Of a stretch of DNA of 64,000 bases, positions 18,649 to 30,600 are shown one piece after another. Both the position numbers and the translations under genes were made by a program. Numbering within the stretch: position 1 is the first letter of the stretch; each line of letters starts with the position of its first letter. The DNA comes from Sphingobium sp. 66-54. Lineage in GTDB: Bacteria > Pseudomonadota > Alphaproteobacteria > Sphingomonadales > Sphingomonadaceae. The notes beneath the pieces are model-generated. The model saw only the letters and a list, made by a program, of their open reading frames with translations, did no database searches and had not been told where the DNA came from. The stretch is from NCBI GenBank assembly GCA_001899715.1, contig MKWI01000016.1, forward strand, positions 248,001 through 312,000, read 5' to 3'.

Positions 18649-19716
18649 TTAGAATAACCGCCCCTGATCGCTGGGCGGAACGAATAGATCCCGCCGCAAG
18701 GTGATGCGGCCCTGGGTAAGGCCATGGCGCCGCCGGGCCTTGGCGAAGCGGCTGTGGAGCAGCGCGGCGAATGGCCCCTGTCCGCGCATCCGGCTGCCGA
18801 AAGCGGGGTCATTGTCCCGCCCGCCGCGCAGGGCCTGGATATGACTCATCACCTTGGCGGCGCGATCGGGGAAATGCTCGGCCAGCCAGGCGCGGAACAG
18901 CGGCGCCACCTCAAACGGCAGGCGCACGGGGATGTAGGAGACCGAGCGCACGCCCGCCTCGGCGGCCGCCGCGACCAGCGCCTCCATCTCGTGATCGTTG
19001 ATCGCGGGGATCATCGGCGCGAGGCAGGCATGGGTCGGCACGCCCGCCTCGGCCAGCGCGCGCATTGCGGCGAGGCGCTTCCTCGGGTGCGGCGCGCGGG
19101 GCTCCAGCGTGCGGGCGAGCGCCGGGTCGAGCGAGGTCAACGAGATGCCGACCGCGACCAGCCCCTCCGCCGCCATCGGGGCTAGCAGATCGAGGTCGCG
19201 CGTCACCCGGTCGGACTTGGTGGTAATCATCAGCGGATGGCGGCATGCGGCCAGCACCTCGATGCAGGCGCGGGTGATCCGCCACTGCGTCTCGATCGGC
19301 TGATAGGGATCGGTATTGGTCCCCATCGCGATCGGGCTGACGACATAGCGCGGATGCGCCAGCTCCTTGCGCAGCAACGCCGCCGCATCTGGCTTGACGA
19401 ACAGCTTGCTCTCGAAATCGAGACCCGGCGAGAGATCCAGCCGCGCATGGCTCGGTCGCGCGAAGCAGTAGATGCAGCCATGCTCGCAGCCACGATAGGC
19501 GTTGATCGACTGGTCGAAACCTACGTCCGGAGAGCGATTGCGGGTGATGATCGTGCGGGCGCGCTCCTGTGTGATGGTGGTGTGCAACGGCGGTGGGGTT
19601 TCGTCCGGCGCGGCGTTGAGCCAGTCCAGCCATTCGCCATCGGCCTGCCGGGCGGGCAGGGCGAAGCGGGTCGATTCGCTATTGGCGGGGGCGCCGCGTC
19701 CCTTGATGGCAGGCAT
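18649..19716 (-). CDS. PA0069 family radical SAM protein
   Basis: A 355-residue protein. The 4Fe-4S motif C-E-H-G-C-I-Y-C (C-x3-C-x2-C) lies near residues 76-83, in the Y-R-G-C-E-H-G context of the PA0069/SplB-like family. S-P-I-A-M-G-T-N-T-D-P-Y-Q-P-I-E and the C-terminal F-x-x-P-P-S-D-Q-G-R-L-F are further family features. The reaction is unknown. The start ATG at 19716 gives M-P-A-I-K-G-R-G-A, the normal family N-terminus. A much longer open frame upstream is antisense to the next genes and is not part of it. Confidence 0.88.
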   Translation of the reverse strand: MPAIKGRGAPANSESTRFALPARQADGEWLDWLNAAPDETPPPLHTTITQERARTIITRNRSPDVGFDQSINAYRGCEHGCIYCFARPSHARLDLSPGLDFESKLFVKPDAAALLRKELAHPRYVVSPIAMGTNTDPYQPIETQWRITRACIEVLAACRHPLMITTKSDRVTRDLDLLAPMAAEGLVAVGISLTSLDPALARTLEPRAPHPRKRLAAMRALAEAGVPTHACLAPMIPAINDHEMEALVAAAAEAGVRSVSYIPVRLPFEVAPLFRAWLAEHFPDRAAKVMSHIQALRGGRDNDPAFGSRMRGQGPFAALLHSRFAKARRRHGLTQGRITLRRDLFVPPSDQGRLF

Positions 19717-19824
19717 GGTGTAATAAGAACATAAAGGGAACAAATTGACAAGACGGCCGGTGCCGGTCAGGCTCGCCAACGGACCGGATTCGGCAACGGC
19801 CGAGCCGGTATGGAGAGATTGCCA

Positions 19825-21030
19825 ATGGCGGAGCAACGGGACGTCGTCATCGTCGGTGCGGGGCCGGTGGGCTTTCTCGTCGCGCTGGGGCTGGCGCGGC
19901 AGGGCATCGACGTGACGTTGCTCGATGCGGCGGAAGGGATCGTCAACTCGCCCCGCGCGGCCATTTATTTCCCTACCACACTGGAGTTGCTCGACCGGCT
20001 CGGTGTGATCGAGGATTGCCTCGCCATCGGTTATCGCTGCGAGCGGCTGGCGATGCGCTACCCGGAAGTGGGCGAGGTGATCGCGTTCGACTATCAAAAG
20101 GGTGTGCTGCCGGGGCAAAAATATCCCTTCAACCTGCATTTCGGGCAGCATGAGCTGGCCGGCGTCGTCTCCGATCATCTCCAGCGCCTGCCGCATGCAC
20201 GGGTGCAGTGGCGGCACCGCGTGACGGGGCTGGCGCAGGACAGTGCGCATGTATTGCTGGACGTGGAGACGCCCGGCGGGCCGCGCCAGATCAGAGCACG
20301 CTGGGTGGTCGGCACAGATGGCGCGCGCAGCACGGTGCGGCATCTGCTCGGCCTGCCGTTCGAGGGCTTCACCTGGCCGGAGCGCTTCGTCGCCACCAAT
20401 GTCGAGGTGGATTTCCGCAAGCTCGGCTATTTCGATACCAACATGGTAGTCGATCCGGTCAATTGGGCGGTGGTCGCCCGGCTCGGCAAGGGCAATCTCT
20501 GGCGGCTGACCTATGGCGAGGACGGCCGGCTCGACGAGGCGACGATGGAGGCGCGCATCCCGGAGCATTATCGTGCGTTCATCCCGGAAACCGAGCCGTA
20601 TCGCGTGGTGCAGGCCGCGCCCTATCGCTGCCATGAGCGTTGTGCGCCGCGCTTCCGCGTCGACCGCGTGCTGCTTGCCGGCGATGCCGCCCATGCCTGC
20701 AATCCCTGCGGCGGGCTGGGGCTGACGACCGGCGTGATGGACGCCAATGCGCTCCACCAGTTGCTCGGTGCGGTCATTCATGGCCGGGCCGATGAGCGCG
20801 TGCTGGATCATTATGCCGAGGAGCGGCGGCGCATCTTCCTGGAGATCACCTCGCCCAATGCGCAGCATTTCAAGAAGCAACTCAGCGAGCCCGATCCTGC
20901 CCGGCGCGCCGAGCAGCGCGACATCATGCGCAAGGCGATGGACGACCCGGCGACTGCGCAGATGGCGACGGTGATCTCGCAGCGGATCATGGGCGATCCG
21001 CTGCCGCTGGGGCAGGCGGTGCGAGCTTAG
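19825..21030 (+). CDS. FAD-dependent monooxygenase
   Basis: A 401-residue class A flavin monooxygenase. It has the dinucleotide motif G-A-G-P-V-G at 11-16, the D-G motif G-T-D-G-A-R-S-T-V-R near 168, and the second FAD motif L-L-A-G-D-A-A-H near 285. It resembles the MhpA/PheA hydroxylase group acting on aromatic compounds, but substrate cannot be read from sequence. The start at 19825 is chosen because GGAGAG sits 8 bases upstream; the ATG at 19810 overlaps that site. It is divergent from the radical SAM gene. Confidence 0.85.
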   Translation: MAEQRDVVIVGAGPVGFLVALGLARQGIDVTLLDAAEGIVNSPRAAIYFPTTLELLDRLGVIEDCLAIGYRCERLAMRYPEVGEVIAFDYQKGVLPGQKYPFNLHFGQHELAGVVSDHLQRLPHARVQWRHRVTGLAQDSAHVLLDVETPGGPRQIRARWVVGTDGARSTVRHLLGLPFEGFTWPERFVATNVEVDFRKLGYFDTNMVVDPVNWAVVARLGKGNLWRLTYGEDGRLDEATMEARIPEHYRAFIPETEPYRVVQAAPYRCHERCAPRFRVDRVLLAGDAAHACNPCGGLGLTTGVMDANALHQLLGAVIHGRADERVLDHYAEERRRIFLEITSPNAQHFKKQLSEPDPARRAEQRDIMRKAMDDPATAQMATVISQRIMGDPLPLGQAVRA

Positions 21031-21109
21031 GGGGCTGTGAGCGGAGGGCGCTTGCGCAGACCGTGGCGAGCGCGTAAGTTCCCTTTTCGTTCCACATAAG
21101 GGTCGCCCG

Positions 21110-22567
21110 GTGCCGCTGGATAGTCTCGTTTCCATTCTCGTTGCGCTGATCGTGGGCCTCGCCATCGGCTGGATCGTGCGGGCACGCATGGCCGCGCCGG
21201 TCGAGGCCGAGCGGCGGGCGCTGGCGGAGCGGCTCGCGACGCTGGAGGAAATGCGCACCGCCGCCCTGCGCGATCTCGCGGTGGCGACCGAGCGGGCGGG
21301 ACAGGCGGAAGCGCTGCGCGAGAAACTGGAGCAGACCGACCGCGCACTGGATGCGGCCGAGCGCGATCTGGCCGCCATGCGTGCCGATCACGCCGCGCGC
21401 AGCGAAGCGTTCGCTGCGCAACTCAAGGGCTTGCAAGAGGCGCGCGAGCAGCTTTCCGCGCAATTCAGCGAGACGGCGGGCAAGCTGCTCAATGAAGCGC
21501 AGCGTGCGTTGATTGAGCGGGCCGACCATCGCTTCAATCAGGCGCATGAAAAGAGCGAGGCAAGTCTCAAGGCGCTGCTCCAGCCGGTCGAGGCGACGCT
21601 CAAGCGCTATGAGGAAGGGCTCGGCCGGGTCGAGAAGGAGCGTGTCGATAGCTATGCCGGCCTGCGCGAGGCGGTGGAGATGGTCCGCGCCGGGCAAGGG
21701 CAGGTGCGCGACGAGACCGCGCGGCTGGTCAATGCGTTGCGCTCCAGCCCCAAGGCGCGCGGACGCTGGGGCGAGCAATCCTTGCAGAATGTGCTGGAGC
21801 AGGCTGGCCTCGCCCAGCATGTCGATTTCCGCCAGGAGGTGTCGGTCGATACCGAGGATGGGCGGCTGCGGCCCGATGTGATCGTGCGCCTGCCGGGCGG
21901 ACGCGAGTTGATTATCGACGCGAAATGCTCGCTCAACGCCTATCTCGATGCCAGCGAGGAAGTGGATGAGGCCGCCCGCACCGCGCATCTGCGCGCCCAT
22001 GCCGGCTCGCTGCGGCTGCACGCCCAGCAGCTCGGCGCCAAGGATTATTGGGCGCGCTTCGGCAAGGCGGCGGACTATGTCGTCATGTATATCCCCGGCG
22101 AGCATTTCCTCTCCGCCGCGCTGGAGCAGGACGATGGCCTGTGGGAATGGGCGTTCGAGCGCCGGGTGCTGCTGGCGACACCGACCAATCTGGTCGCCAT
22201 CGCCCGCACCGTGGCGAGCGTCTGGCGGCAGGAGCGGCTGGCTGAGGAAGCGCAGCAGGTCGGCGCGCTCGGCAAGGAGATGTACGAGCGGCTGGCGGTG
22301 GCGGCCGGGCATCTCTCCGCGCTTGGGCGGAGCCTCAACGGCTCGGTGTCGCACTACAACAAGTTCGTTTCCAGCTTCGAGAACCGCGTGCTGGTGACGG
22401 GGCGGCGGTTCAAGGAACTGAGCGTCGAGACCAGCTCGCGCGAGATCGAGGACGTGGGGGCAATCGAGACGCTCGCAAGGCTGCCGGAGCCGGCTGGCGC
22501 TGAGGCGGCGGAAGCTGGCGGCGGTGAGCCTGCGGCTGGCAACGGCTTGGCGGCGGCGGAGGGTTGA
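21110..22567 (+). CDS. rmuC: DNA recombination protein RmuC
   Basis: A 485-residue protein with an N-terminal membrane anchor (about 5-24), a long coiled coil (about 30-170) and the RmuC nuclease-like domain (about 200-400), including G-R-W-G-E-Q-S-L-Q-N and the conserved L-I-I-D-A-K-C. RmuC limits recombination at inverted repeats in E. coli. The start codon is GTG. The tail after about 445 is Ala/Glu-rich and poorly conserved. Confidence 0.9.
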   Translation: MPLDSLVSILVALIVGLAIGWIVRARMAAPVEAERRALAERLATLEEMRTAALRDLAVATERAGQAEALREKLEQTDRALDAAERDLAAMRADHAARSEAFAAQLKGLQEAREQLSAQFSETAGKLLNEAQRALIERADHRFNQAHEKSEASLKALLQPVEATLKRYEEGLGRVEKERVDSYAGLREAVEMVRAGQGQVRDETARLVNALRSSPKARGRWGEQSLQNVLEQAGLAQHVDFRQEVSVDTEDGRLRPDVIVRLPGGRELIIDAKCSLNAYLDASEEVDEAARTAHLRAHAGSLRLHAQQLGAKDYWARFGKAADYVVMYIPGEHFLSAALEQDDGLWEWAFERRVLLATPTNLVAIARTVASVWRQERLAEEAQQVGALGKEMYERLAVAAGHLSALGRSLNGSVSHYNKFVSSFENRVLVTGRRFKELSVETSSREIEDVGAIETLARLPEPAGAEAAEAGGGEPAAGNGLAAAEG

Positions 22568-22643
22568 GGCTGACCCTTGCGGCCCGTGTGGCCGCGAGAG
22601 GATGGGGCGCTTTTCCTTCGATGACAGGTCGTGGCGGACGTTG

Positions 22644-23176
22644 ATGGGAGGTATCGTGGCTCTCTCGGCTAAAGATCAGGTTGCGCAGATGGCTCGATAT
22701 CATAAGTGGCGACCGAGCGCCTTTTGGCTTCGATCGAGCCGGTGCCGGAGCAACTTTATAGACGACCATGTGGCCTGTTTTTCCGTTCGATCCATGGCAC
22801 CCTGAATCATCTCCTGCTGACGGATAGCGAAATTTGGTATCCGCGATTTTCTGGCGGGCGCTCGACTAGCCTACCGCTTGATGCCGAGTTGGAGAACGAT
22901 CGGGATAACCTGGCGTCCCGACTGATTGCGGCAACAGCGCGATGGTCCGATTATGTTGACGAACTTGGCGAAAGTGCGCTTGGCGGTGATCTTCGATATA
23001 CGATGACGACTGGCCAGCCGCGGGCGCTGCCGATGTCGACGGCCCTTCTTCATATATTCAATCACGCCACCCATCATAGAGGGCAGATCACAGCCGCTAT
23101 GTCCATGTTGGGTTTCCTATACGAACCGCTCGACTTGCCCCTCCTGATTTTCTCCGAACTGACCTCGTCGGGATGA
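22644..23176 (+). pseudogene. DinB family protein, frameshifted
   Basis: The first 22 codons (22644-22709) read M-G-G-I then S-A-K-D-Q-V-A-Q-M-A-R-Y-H-K-W, the normal DinB N-terminus. The rest of the protein (A-T-E-R-L-L-A-S-I, then G-T-L-N-H-L-L-L-T-D, ending with H-H-R-G-Q-I) continues in the +1 frame to 23176. Restoring one G at TGGCG (22707-22711) would rejoin them into about 177 residues with the metal-site histidines H-x(n)-H-x3-H. The gene is visibly less GC-rich than its neighbours, which suggests acquisition. An alternative is a base missed in a short G run during sequencing. Confidence 0.75.
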
Positions 23177-23650
23177 CTGCAATGGTGCGTTCCATGCCAT
23201 GTCGATCACCGAACCGCGCTGTTCGTCAGCGATAGGATCGCCCATGTGGCGCTATTGCGGTGGCTTGCCCTTCGGCGGTGGCGGGCATGCGCGAACCGGA
23301 GCGTGGGGAATGGCTCGTAGATAAAGTGTCGGCGGGCCGTGACGGCGCGGTCGAAAGCCTTTGACGCGTTAGAAGGCGATGGCGCTGCTACCCGACGTTG
23401 CCTTCCGCAACGGGCGTCACGGGTGGGTTCGAGCGGGGGGGGCACCAAAGGCACCTGGCGCCACGTCCTCACCCAGGTCGGGATCCGTAGAAACCCTAAT
23501 TTTGCCCTGTCCGATTTTGGATCACCTTGGTCTGCCTTGGCACGGACATTGCGCAGGGACTTCGCGGGAGTTCGGGTTTTCCCCGGCTTCATGGCTCTCC
23601 CGCCCGCGGTTCGAACATGTCCGACTGCCCCACAAAGAGGAGATCGCGAC
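23177..23650. other. Intergenic region before the stress island
   Basis: About 474 bases with no supported gene. TCCGTAGAAACCCTAA at 23484-23499 loosely resembles the island dyad but is about 150 bases from the next start codon and has no matching -10. No repeat or terminator was recognised. Confidence 0.4.
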
Positions 23651-24655
23651 ATGTCGTTGGCCGAGCAGCTCCAATATGGTTCCGAGCGTGGATCGCCGAG
23701 CGGCTCCGCCATCGTCGCCTGCATCGACCGTGCCGATGAGGCGGCCTCGATCATGCCGCATGCCTTTGCCTTGGCTGAGGCGCTGGAGGCGCCGCTGACG
23801 CTGCTTCAGGTGCTGGAGACGCGTGCTGCGAGCGAGGCCAAGCCGGACCCGATCGAATGGGACCTGCGCCGCCATGAAGCGCGTCGCGCGCTGCGCCGGC
23901 TGGCCGAGGCACAAAGCGCCGCCTCCCCCCGCGCCAGCCTGGCGCTGGCCGAGGGGCGCCCGGCCGATGAGATCAGCCGTGTCGCAAGCGAGCAGGAGGG
24001 CTGCCTGGTGGTGCTGGGCACAAGCGGCTGGAACGGCATGCCGCATTATATCAGCGGCACGGTCCACAATGTGCTTTCGCGGGTGACGGCGCCGATCCTG
24101 CTGGTGCCGAGCTGCGCGCGGCTGGCGCCGGCCAGCTACCGGCGGATCGTGGTGCCGCTGGATGGCTCGTGCTGGGCGGAGAGCGTGCTGCCCATGGCGG
24201 CGCGGCTGGCGAAGGCGGCCGATGCGGAGCTGCTGCTCGCCCATGTCGTGCCCAACCCGGAGCTGACCGAGATCCGGCCGCTGGAACCGGAGGACCTGCT
24301 GCTGAGGCAGCATGTCGTGGAGCGGAACGAGGCGACCGCGCGCGGCTATCTGGCGCGCATCCGCACCAATCTGGAGGCGATGGGCCTGCGTGCGCGGGTC
24401 TGCTCGACACGGGGCGACGATGTGCGCTCGGCGCTGGCGCAGCTCATCCAGAGCGAGGCGGCCGATCTCGTCGTGCTCTCCGCACGCGGGCAGGGCGCCA
24501 ACCATCACCACCAGATGCGTTACGGCAGCGTGGCCTCCTTCCTGATGGCGCATTGCACCGTGCCCATGCTGATCCTGCAATCCGAGGCGAGGGCGCCGGC
24601 TGCGGGCATGACCGAGGACCACGCCCTCCGGTTCCCCGTCGCCTGCCTTGGCTGA
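23651..24655 (+). CDS. Universal stress protein with two UspA domains
   Basis: A 334-residue tandem UspA protein. The first domain (about 18-155) ends L-V-V-L-G-T-S-G-W-N-G-M and then V-L-S-R-V-T-A-P-I-L-L-V-P. The second (about 167-310) ends L-V-V-L-S-A-R-G-Q-G followed by M-L-I-L-Q. The first domain has G-T-S-G-W-x(n)-G-T-V in place of the ATP-binding G-x2-G-x9-G-S, so nucleotide binding is uncertain. The start has AGAGGAG upstream; earlier in-frame codons are unlikely. The stop is one base from the next start codon, so the two genes are probably one operon. Confidence 0.88.
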   Translation: MSLAEQLQYGSERGSPSGSAIVACIDRADEAASIMPHAFALAEALEAPLTLLQVLETRAASEAKPDPIEWDLRRHEARRALRRLAEAQSAASPRASLALAEGRPADEISRVASEQEGCLVVLGTSGWNGMPHYISGTVHNVLSRVTAPILLVPSCARLAPASYRRIVVPLDGSCWAESVLPMAARLAKAADAELLLAHVVPNPELTEIRPLEPEDLLLRQHVVERNEATARGYLARIRTNLEAMGLRARVCSTRGDDVRSALAQLIQSEAADLVVLSARGQGANHHHQMRYGSVASFLMAHCTVPMLILQSEARAPAAGMTEDHALRFPVACLG

Positions 24656-24656
24656 C

Positions 24657-27600
24657 ATGGCGGACGGCGACCGGGAGGACCCCATTGCCGGCGCCGCGCA
24701 CGAGATCGCGGCGCGGCACCAGCTTGCCGGGTTGCGGGGACGCTCGCAGCCGCCGCCTTCATGGTCGGCCCTGCCGGCGCTCAAGGCGTGGCTCGGCCGG
24801 GCGCGGATCGCGGCGAGTCAGGCGCCGCCGCATGCCAGCTCGGCCGCCGAGTGGCTGCTCGACAACGACTTTCACGTTCAGCGCGCCATCCTCCAGATCC
24901 ATGAAGACCTGCCGGCGCGTTTCTGCCGCAAGCTGCCAGCGCTGGGCGGCACGGACGGCGCCCCGCCGCGCATCTACATCCTCGCGCATGCTCTGCTTCA
25001 GGCATCGCATTTGCAGGTGTCGCTGGCCGGCGCCGTCCAGTTCATCGACCAGTATCAGGAGCGGATGCCGCTCAGTATAGCGGAGCTGTGGGCCTTCCCG
25101 ACGATGCTGCGGTTGGCCTGCCTGGAGCTGCTGGTCGCCGGCTTCACGCGACTTTTCCCCGATGTCGAACTGCCGTTTCCGCCCGATGCGCCAAGCGCTT
25201 CGGCCACCGATATCGAGTGCGTCGCCCGCGCCATCGCCAACCTGCCGGTGATTTCCACCATCCAGTGGAGCGACTTCTTCGATCGGACCAGCCGGGTGGA
25301 GGCGATCCTCAGCCGCGATCCCGCCGGTATCTATCCGCTGATGGATTTCGAGACGCGCGATCACTACCGCCACGCTGTCGAGCGGATCGCCCGCTTCGCC
25401 CGGCTGCCCGAATGGGACGTGGCGCAAAAGGCGCTCGCGCAATGCCGCAGCGAGGGCGATGTGCCCTCCGGCCATGTCGGCTACTGGCTGGTCGATGCCG
25501 GGCGGCCAGTGTTCGAGGATGCGATCGACTCGCGCATCCTGGCGCTCGAAGCGCTGAGCCGGCGGCTGCTGCGCCATCCGGGAACGCTCTATGCGCTGGC
25601 GTTGGTGCTGGCTGGGCTGGTCTCCTTCGCGTTGCCGGCGCTGTATCTGGCTGCGGTGGATGCGTCGCCGCTCTCGTGGTTACTGGGGATCGCGCTGACT
25701 GCACTGCCGGCGGCGATGCTGAGCATCACCGTCATCAACTGGCTGGTGACGCTGATCGTTCCGCCGCGTGTCCTGCCCAAGCTCGACTTCGAGAAGGGTA
25801 TCGCGGCGGATTGCGCGACTGTGGTGGTCATGCCGGTGATCGTCGCCCACGCCGGCGATGTTGCCCCCGCCCTGCGGCGGCTGGAAGGTCATCGGCTGGC
25901 GAATCCCGATCCCATGCTGCAATTCGTGCTGCTTAGCGATCATGCCGATGCGCTGGAACAGGTGATGCCGGAGGACAAGGCGATCGAGCAGGCGTTGGTG
26001 GCCGGCATCGAAATGCTCAACGCCCGGCATGGCGAGGGTGAAGGGAAAAATGCGGCGCCGTTTCATTTGATGCACCGGCCGCGCCTCTACAATGCGGCGC
26101 AGGCATGCTGGATGGGGTGGGAGCGCAAGCGCGGCAAGCTGGAGCAGTTCAACGGCTTCATCCTGCGTAGCGAGCAAGAGCCTTTCAGCCTGACCGCCGG
26201 GGACCCGGAGGCCCTGCGCCGCACGCGTTTCGTGGTGACGGCCGATGCGGATACGCGGCTGCCGCCGGGCGTCGTCGGCCGTCTCGTCGGCGCGCTGGCA
26301 CACCCACTCAACCGCGCCCGGTTCGATCCGCGCACGGGCAAGGTCGTGCGGGGCTATACGATCCTCCAGCCCCGTGTGGAGATTACACCGGAGGCAACGG
26401 GTCGCTCGCTGTTCACGCGGTTCTACGGTGGCGATACGACCATCGACATTTATTCGCGCGCCGTGTCCGATGTGTATCAGGACCTGCTGGGAACCGGCGT
26501 GTTCGTCGGCAAGGGGATTTACGAGGTCGCGCCGTTCGAGCGCAGTCTGGAAGGGCGGATCCCCGAGAACAACCTGCTCAGCCACGATCTGTTCGAAGGA
26601 CTGCACGGGCGCGTGGCGCTGGTCAGCGACATCATCGTCTATGAGGGCTTCCCGTCGAGCTATCTCGATTATGTCTGGCGCTGGCACCGCTGGATGCGCG
26701 GCGACTGGCAGATCCTGTTCTGGCTGTTCCCGTTCGTTCCGGGGCGCGGCGGGCGATGGTTACGCAACCGGTTGAGCTGGTTCGACCGGCTCAAGATTTT
26801 CGACAATCTGCGCCGCAGCCTGATCCCACCGAGCATCGTCGCTTTGCTGCTCGGCGGCTGGTTCGTGCTGGACGGCAGCCCGCTGGTGTGGACGCTGCTC
26901 GCACTGGCGGCGCCGGCCGCCTATCTCTTTACCGATCTGGTTACGGGATTGGCGCGCGGGCGGCGGCGCGGCGTGATGCAGGGGACGCTGCGCAAGCTCT
27001 CCGACCATGTCGGGCGCTGGGCGCTCGCATTGGCCTTTCTCGTCAGCGATTCCGCCATCGCGCTTCACGCTATCGGCGTTACCTTGTGGCGGCTGCGTTC
27101 GGGCCAGAATTTGCTGGAATGGACTTCCGCCGCGCAAATGGCGACCCGGCTTGCCACGCGCAATCCGCGTCTGGCGGCGTGGCGCGACATGGCGGCATCA
27201 CCACTGCTCGCCATCGCAATCGCGGGTGCCCTAGCCTTTGTTGCGCCGACCGTTCTGCCGGTCGCCGCGCCGTTGCTGTTGCTCTGGTTACTTGCACCGG
27301 AAATCGCGATCTGGATCGGCCGGCCGTTGCAGTCGCCCATCGAGGAGATGACCGAGGCGGACCGGCGCTACCTGCGGTTGATCGCGCGGCGCACATGGCT
27401 GTTCTTTGAGACGTTCGTGCGGCCGGAGGACAACTGGTTGCCGCCCGACAATTATCAGGAGCCGCCCGACGAAAAGACCGCGCACCGCACCTCGCCTACC
27501 AATATCGGGATGATGCTGCTCTCGGTGCTCACCGCCTGGCGGCTGGGGCATATCGGGCTCAACGAGGCGGAGATGCGGCTGCGCAATGCGCTCGACGCGA

Positions 27601-30600
27601 TGGACCGGCTGGAGCGTTATCGCGGCCATATCCTCAACTGGTATGAGACCCGCACGCTGGCATCGCTGGAGCCGCGCTACGTCTCGACCGTGGACAGCGG
27701 CAATCTGGCGGTGAGCCTCATCGTCGTCCAGCAGGCGCTGCGTGAGGCGGCCGCCATGCCTCCGCTCGACAAGGCTCGGTGGGCGGGCCTTCGCGATCTG
27801 CTCGACCTGCTGGCGGAGGCGGTGAGCGCAAGCGAACCGGGCGATGCGGCGGCCTGCATCGCCATCATGCGCGGGGTTGCGACCAAGGCGGCGAGCGACG
27901 AAGCGGACTGGAGCGCGCCTCTTGCGCAGTTGATCGACCGCGACCTGCCGCTGCTGCGCGAGCGGATCGCCGCGCTGGTCTCGGCGGTCAATGAGGCCGA
28001 CACCGGCCAGTTACGCGCGATCCAGGCGTGGTTTGAGCGGGTCGAGCATCATCTGCTGGGTATGCGGCGGGACATGGGATTGTTTGCGCCATGGATGCCG
28101 CTTCTTGCCGCACCGCCCGGAGAGTGCGCGGATATCGCGGCTGAGGTGAAGGCGCTGTCGCCTGTGAGCGATGCGGCGAGGGTCCGGCTGGACGAGTTCG
28201 CTGCGCACGCGCCATCCGAACGCGCGCGGACATGGGCCGCGCAAGTCCGCACGGCAATCGAGGATGGGGTGGACGCGATCGGGGACCTCGGGAAGCGGTG
28301 CGCGGCGGTGGGGCAGCGCGCCGGCGTGTTCGCGCTCGGCATGGACTTCGCGCTGCTGTTCGATCGGAACAGCCGCCTGTTCCATATCGGTTATAATGTC
28401 AGTGCCGATCGCATTGATTCGCACCATTACGACCTGTTGGCGAGCGAGGCGCGGCTGGCGAGCTTCTTCGCCATCGCTAAGGGTGACGTTGCGCCGAGCC
28501 ACTGGTTCCACCTTGGCCGGCCGATCACCAAGAAGGCGGCGGGGCTCGCGCTGGTCTCATGGAACGGCTCGATGTTTGAATATCTGATGCCGAACCTGTT
28601 CCTGCGCAGCGATGCGGAGACGCTGCTCGGGCGGAGCGACCGCACCGCCGTGGATATCCAGCACGGGTTCGGGGCGCTGCACGAAACGCCCTGGGGTATC
28701 TCCGAATCATCCTTCGCGTCGATGGGGCCGGACCGGGTCTATCGCTATCATGCCTTTGGCGTGCCGGACCTTGGTCTGCGGCGTGGACTGGGGCGCGATC
28801 TGGTGGTGGCCCCCTATGCCACCGCGCTGGCACTGGCCACACGGCCGGCGCTGGCAGCGAGAAACCTGCGCCGCCTCGACGATCTCGGGCTGCTGGGGCG
28901 CTACGGTTTTTACGAGGCGGCCGATTTCACGCCGGAGCGGGTGCCGCTCGACGAGCCCTTTGCGCTCGTGCGCTCCTATATGGCCCACCATCATGGGATG
29001 AGCATGGCCGCCTTTGGCAATGCGCTGTGCGACGATATGCTGGTGCGCTGGTTCCATGCCGATCCGCGCGTCCAGACTATCGACCTGCTGCTCAACGAGC
29101 GTATTCCCTGGGAACTGCCGCCCGAAATCTCGCGCGTCGAGGTGGCCGAAGCGCCGGTTCTGCCGGCCGATGGCGCCGTTCCCGCGCTGCACGGCTGGGC
29201 GCCGGTGCGCCCGGCGGCGGCGCCCGGCTGGCACGTCATCGGCAACGGCCGCCTCGCCACGCGGATCCGCACCGATGGCGCGAGCGGCCTCAATTGGCAG
29301 ACCCATGCGCTCACCCGGCTGGACCCCGCCGCGCATGGCGCCGGTTATAGCATCTTCCTGCGCGACCGGAGCGAGGGCCGTTTCTGGGCCGCGACAGGCG
29401 ATCCCGCGCCGGTGGACGGGGAGGAAGGGCAGACCGTTTTCCATGCGCATCAGGCCGAGTTTCACCGCCGGGCGCACGGTATCTCTGCGACCACGACGAT
29501 CTGCGTCGCGCAGGGGGATGACCTGGAGATCCGGCGCATCGCGCTGGTCAATGAGACGGACCAGCCGCGCTCGCTCGATATTACCAGCTATGCCGACGTG
29601 GTGCTCGCGCCACCGCTCGATGCGGCGCGGCATCCGGCGTTCAGCAAGCTGTTCGTCGGCGCCGAGACCATTCCTGGGGGCGCCGGTCTGCTGTTCACAC
29701 GCCGGCCACGCGGTGCGGCGGAGCGTTCGCCGGTTCTGCTCCATCGGATGATCGCGGAGGACGAGGGGGTGCGGCTGCTCGGCGTGACGGCGAACCGGCG
29801 CGCTTTTCTCGGCCGCCATGGCAGCGTCTCGGACCCGGCCGCGATGCACGCGGATGCGCTGGCCGGCACGCTGGGGTGGACGCTCGACCCGATTTTCGCC
29901 CTGCGCGCGGAGCTGGTCCTGCCGCCGCATGGCCGGCGGGAGATCGCCTTCCTCACCATCGTCGCAGGCTCGCGCGATTCCGCGCTGGATGTCGCCGAGC
30001 GCTATGCGACCCTCTCGGCGCTCGACTGGGCGGTGAACGACGCGGCGACGGCGGTGGCGCGCGAGATGCACCGGCTGGCGCTCTCGCCGGGCGATCCGCC
30101 GCGGGTGCAGGCGCTGCTCTCGCGTCTGCTGCAACCCCGTGTCGGCGCGCCGCCTCCCCTTGCCCTCCCGGCTGGACGGGGCGACCTCTGGGCGCTCAGC
30201 ATATCGGGCGACCGCCCCATCCTTCTGCTCCGGTCCGGCGACGGGGAGGAGACGGCGGTACTGCGCTTCCTGTTGGCTGCGCAGCAGTGCTGGCGGCGGC
30301 GCGACGTGGCGGTTGACCTCGTCGTGACCCACGAGGGCACGGCGGGCTATATCGAGCCGGTGCGCGAGCGGGTGCTCGACGTGCTGCGCGAGACGGGCAC
30401 GCAAGATCAGCTCGGGATGGATGGCGGCGTCCATCTGGTCGGCATCGCGCCTGCCGACACGGAACGCGCCGCCTTGCTCGACCGGGCGGCACGACTGGTG
30501 CTGGATGAGCGCGGCGGGCCAATCGAGGAGCAGATCGCCCGCGCCGATACGCCGGCAATCCACGGCCCGCGCTTTGCGCCCGTCGCGGCGCACGCGGCGC

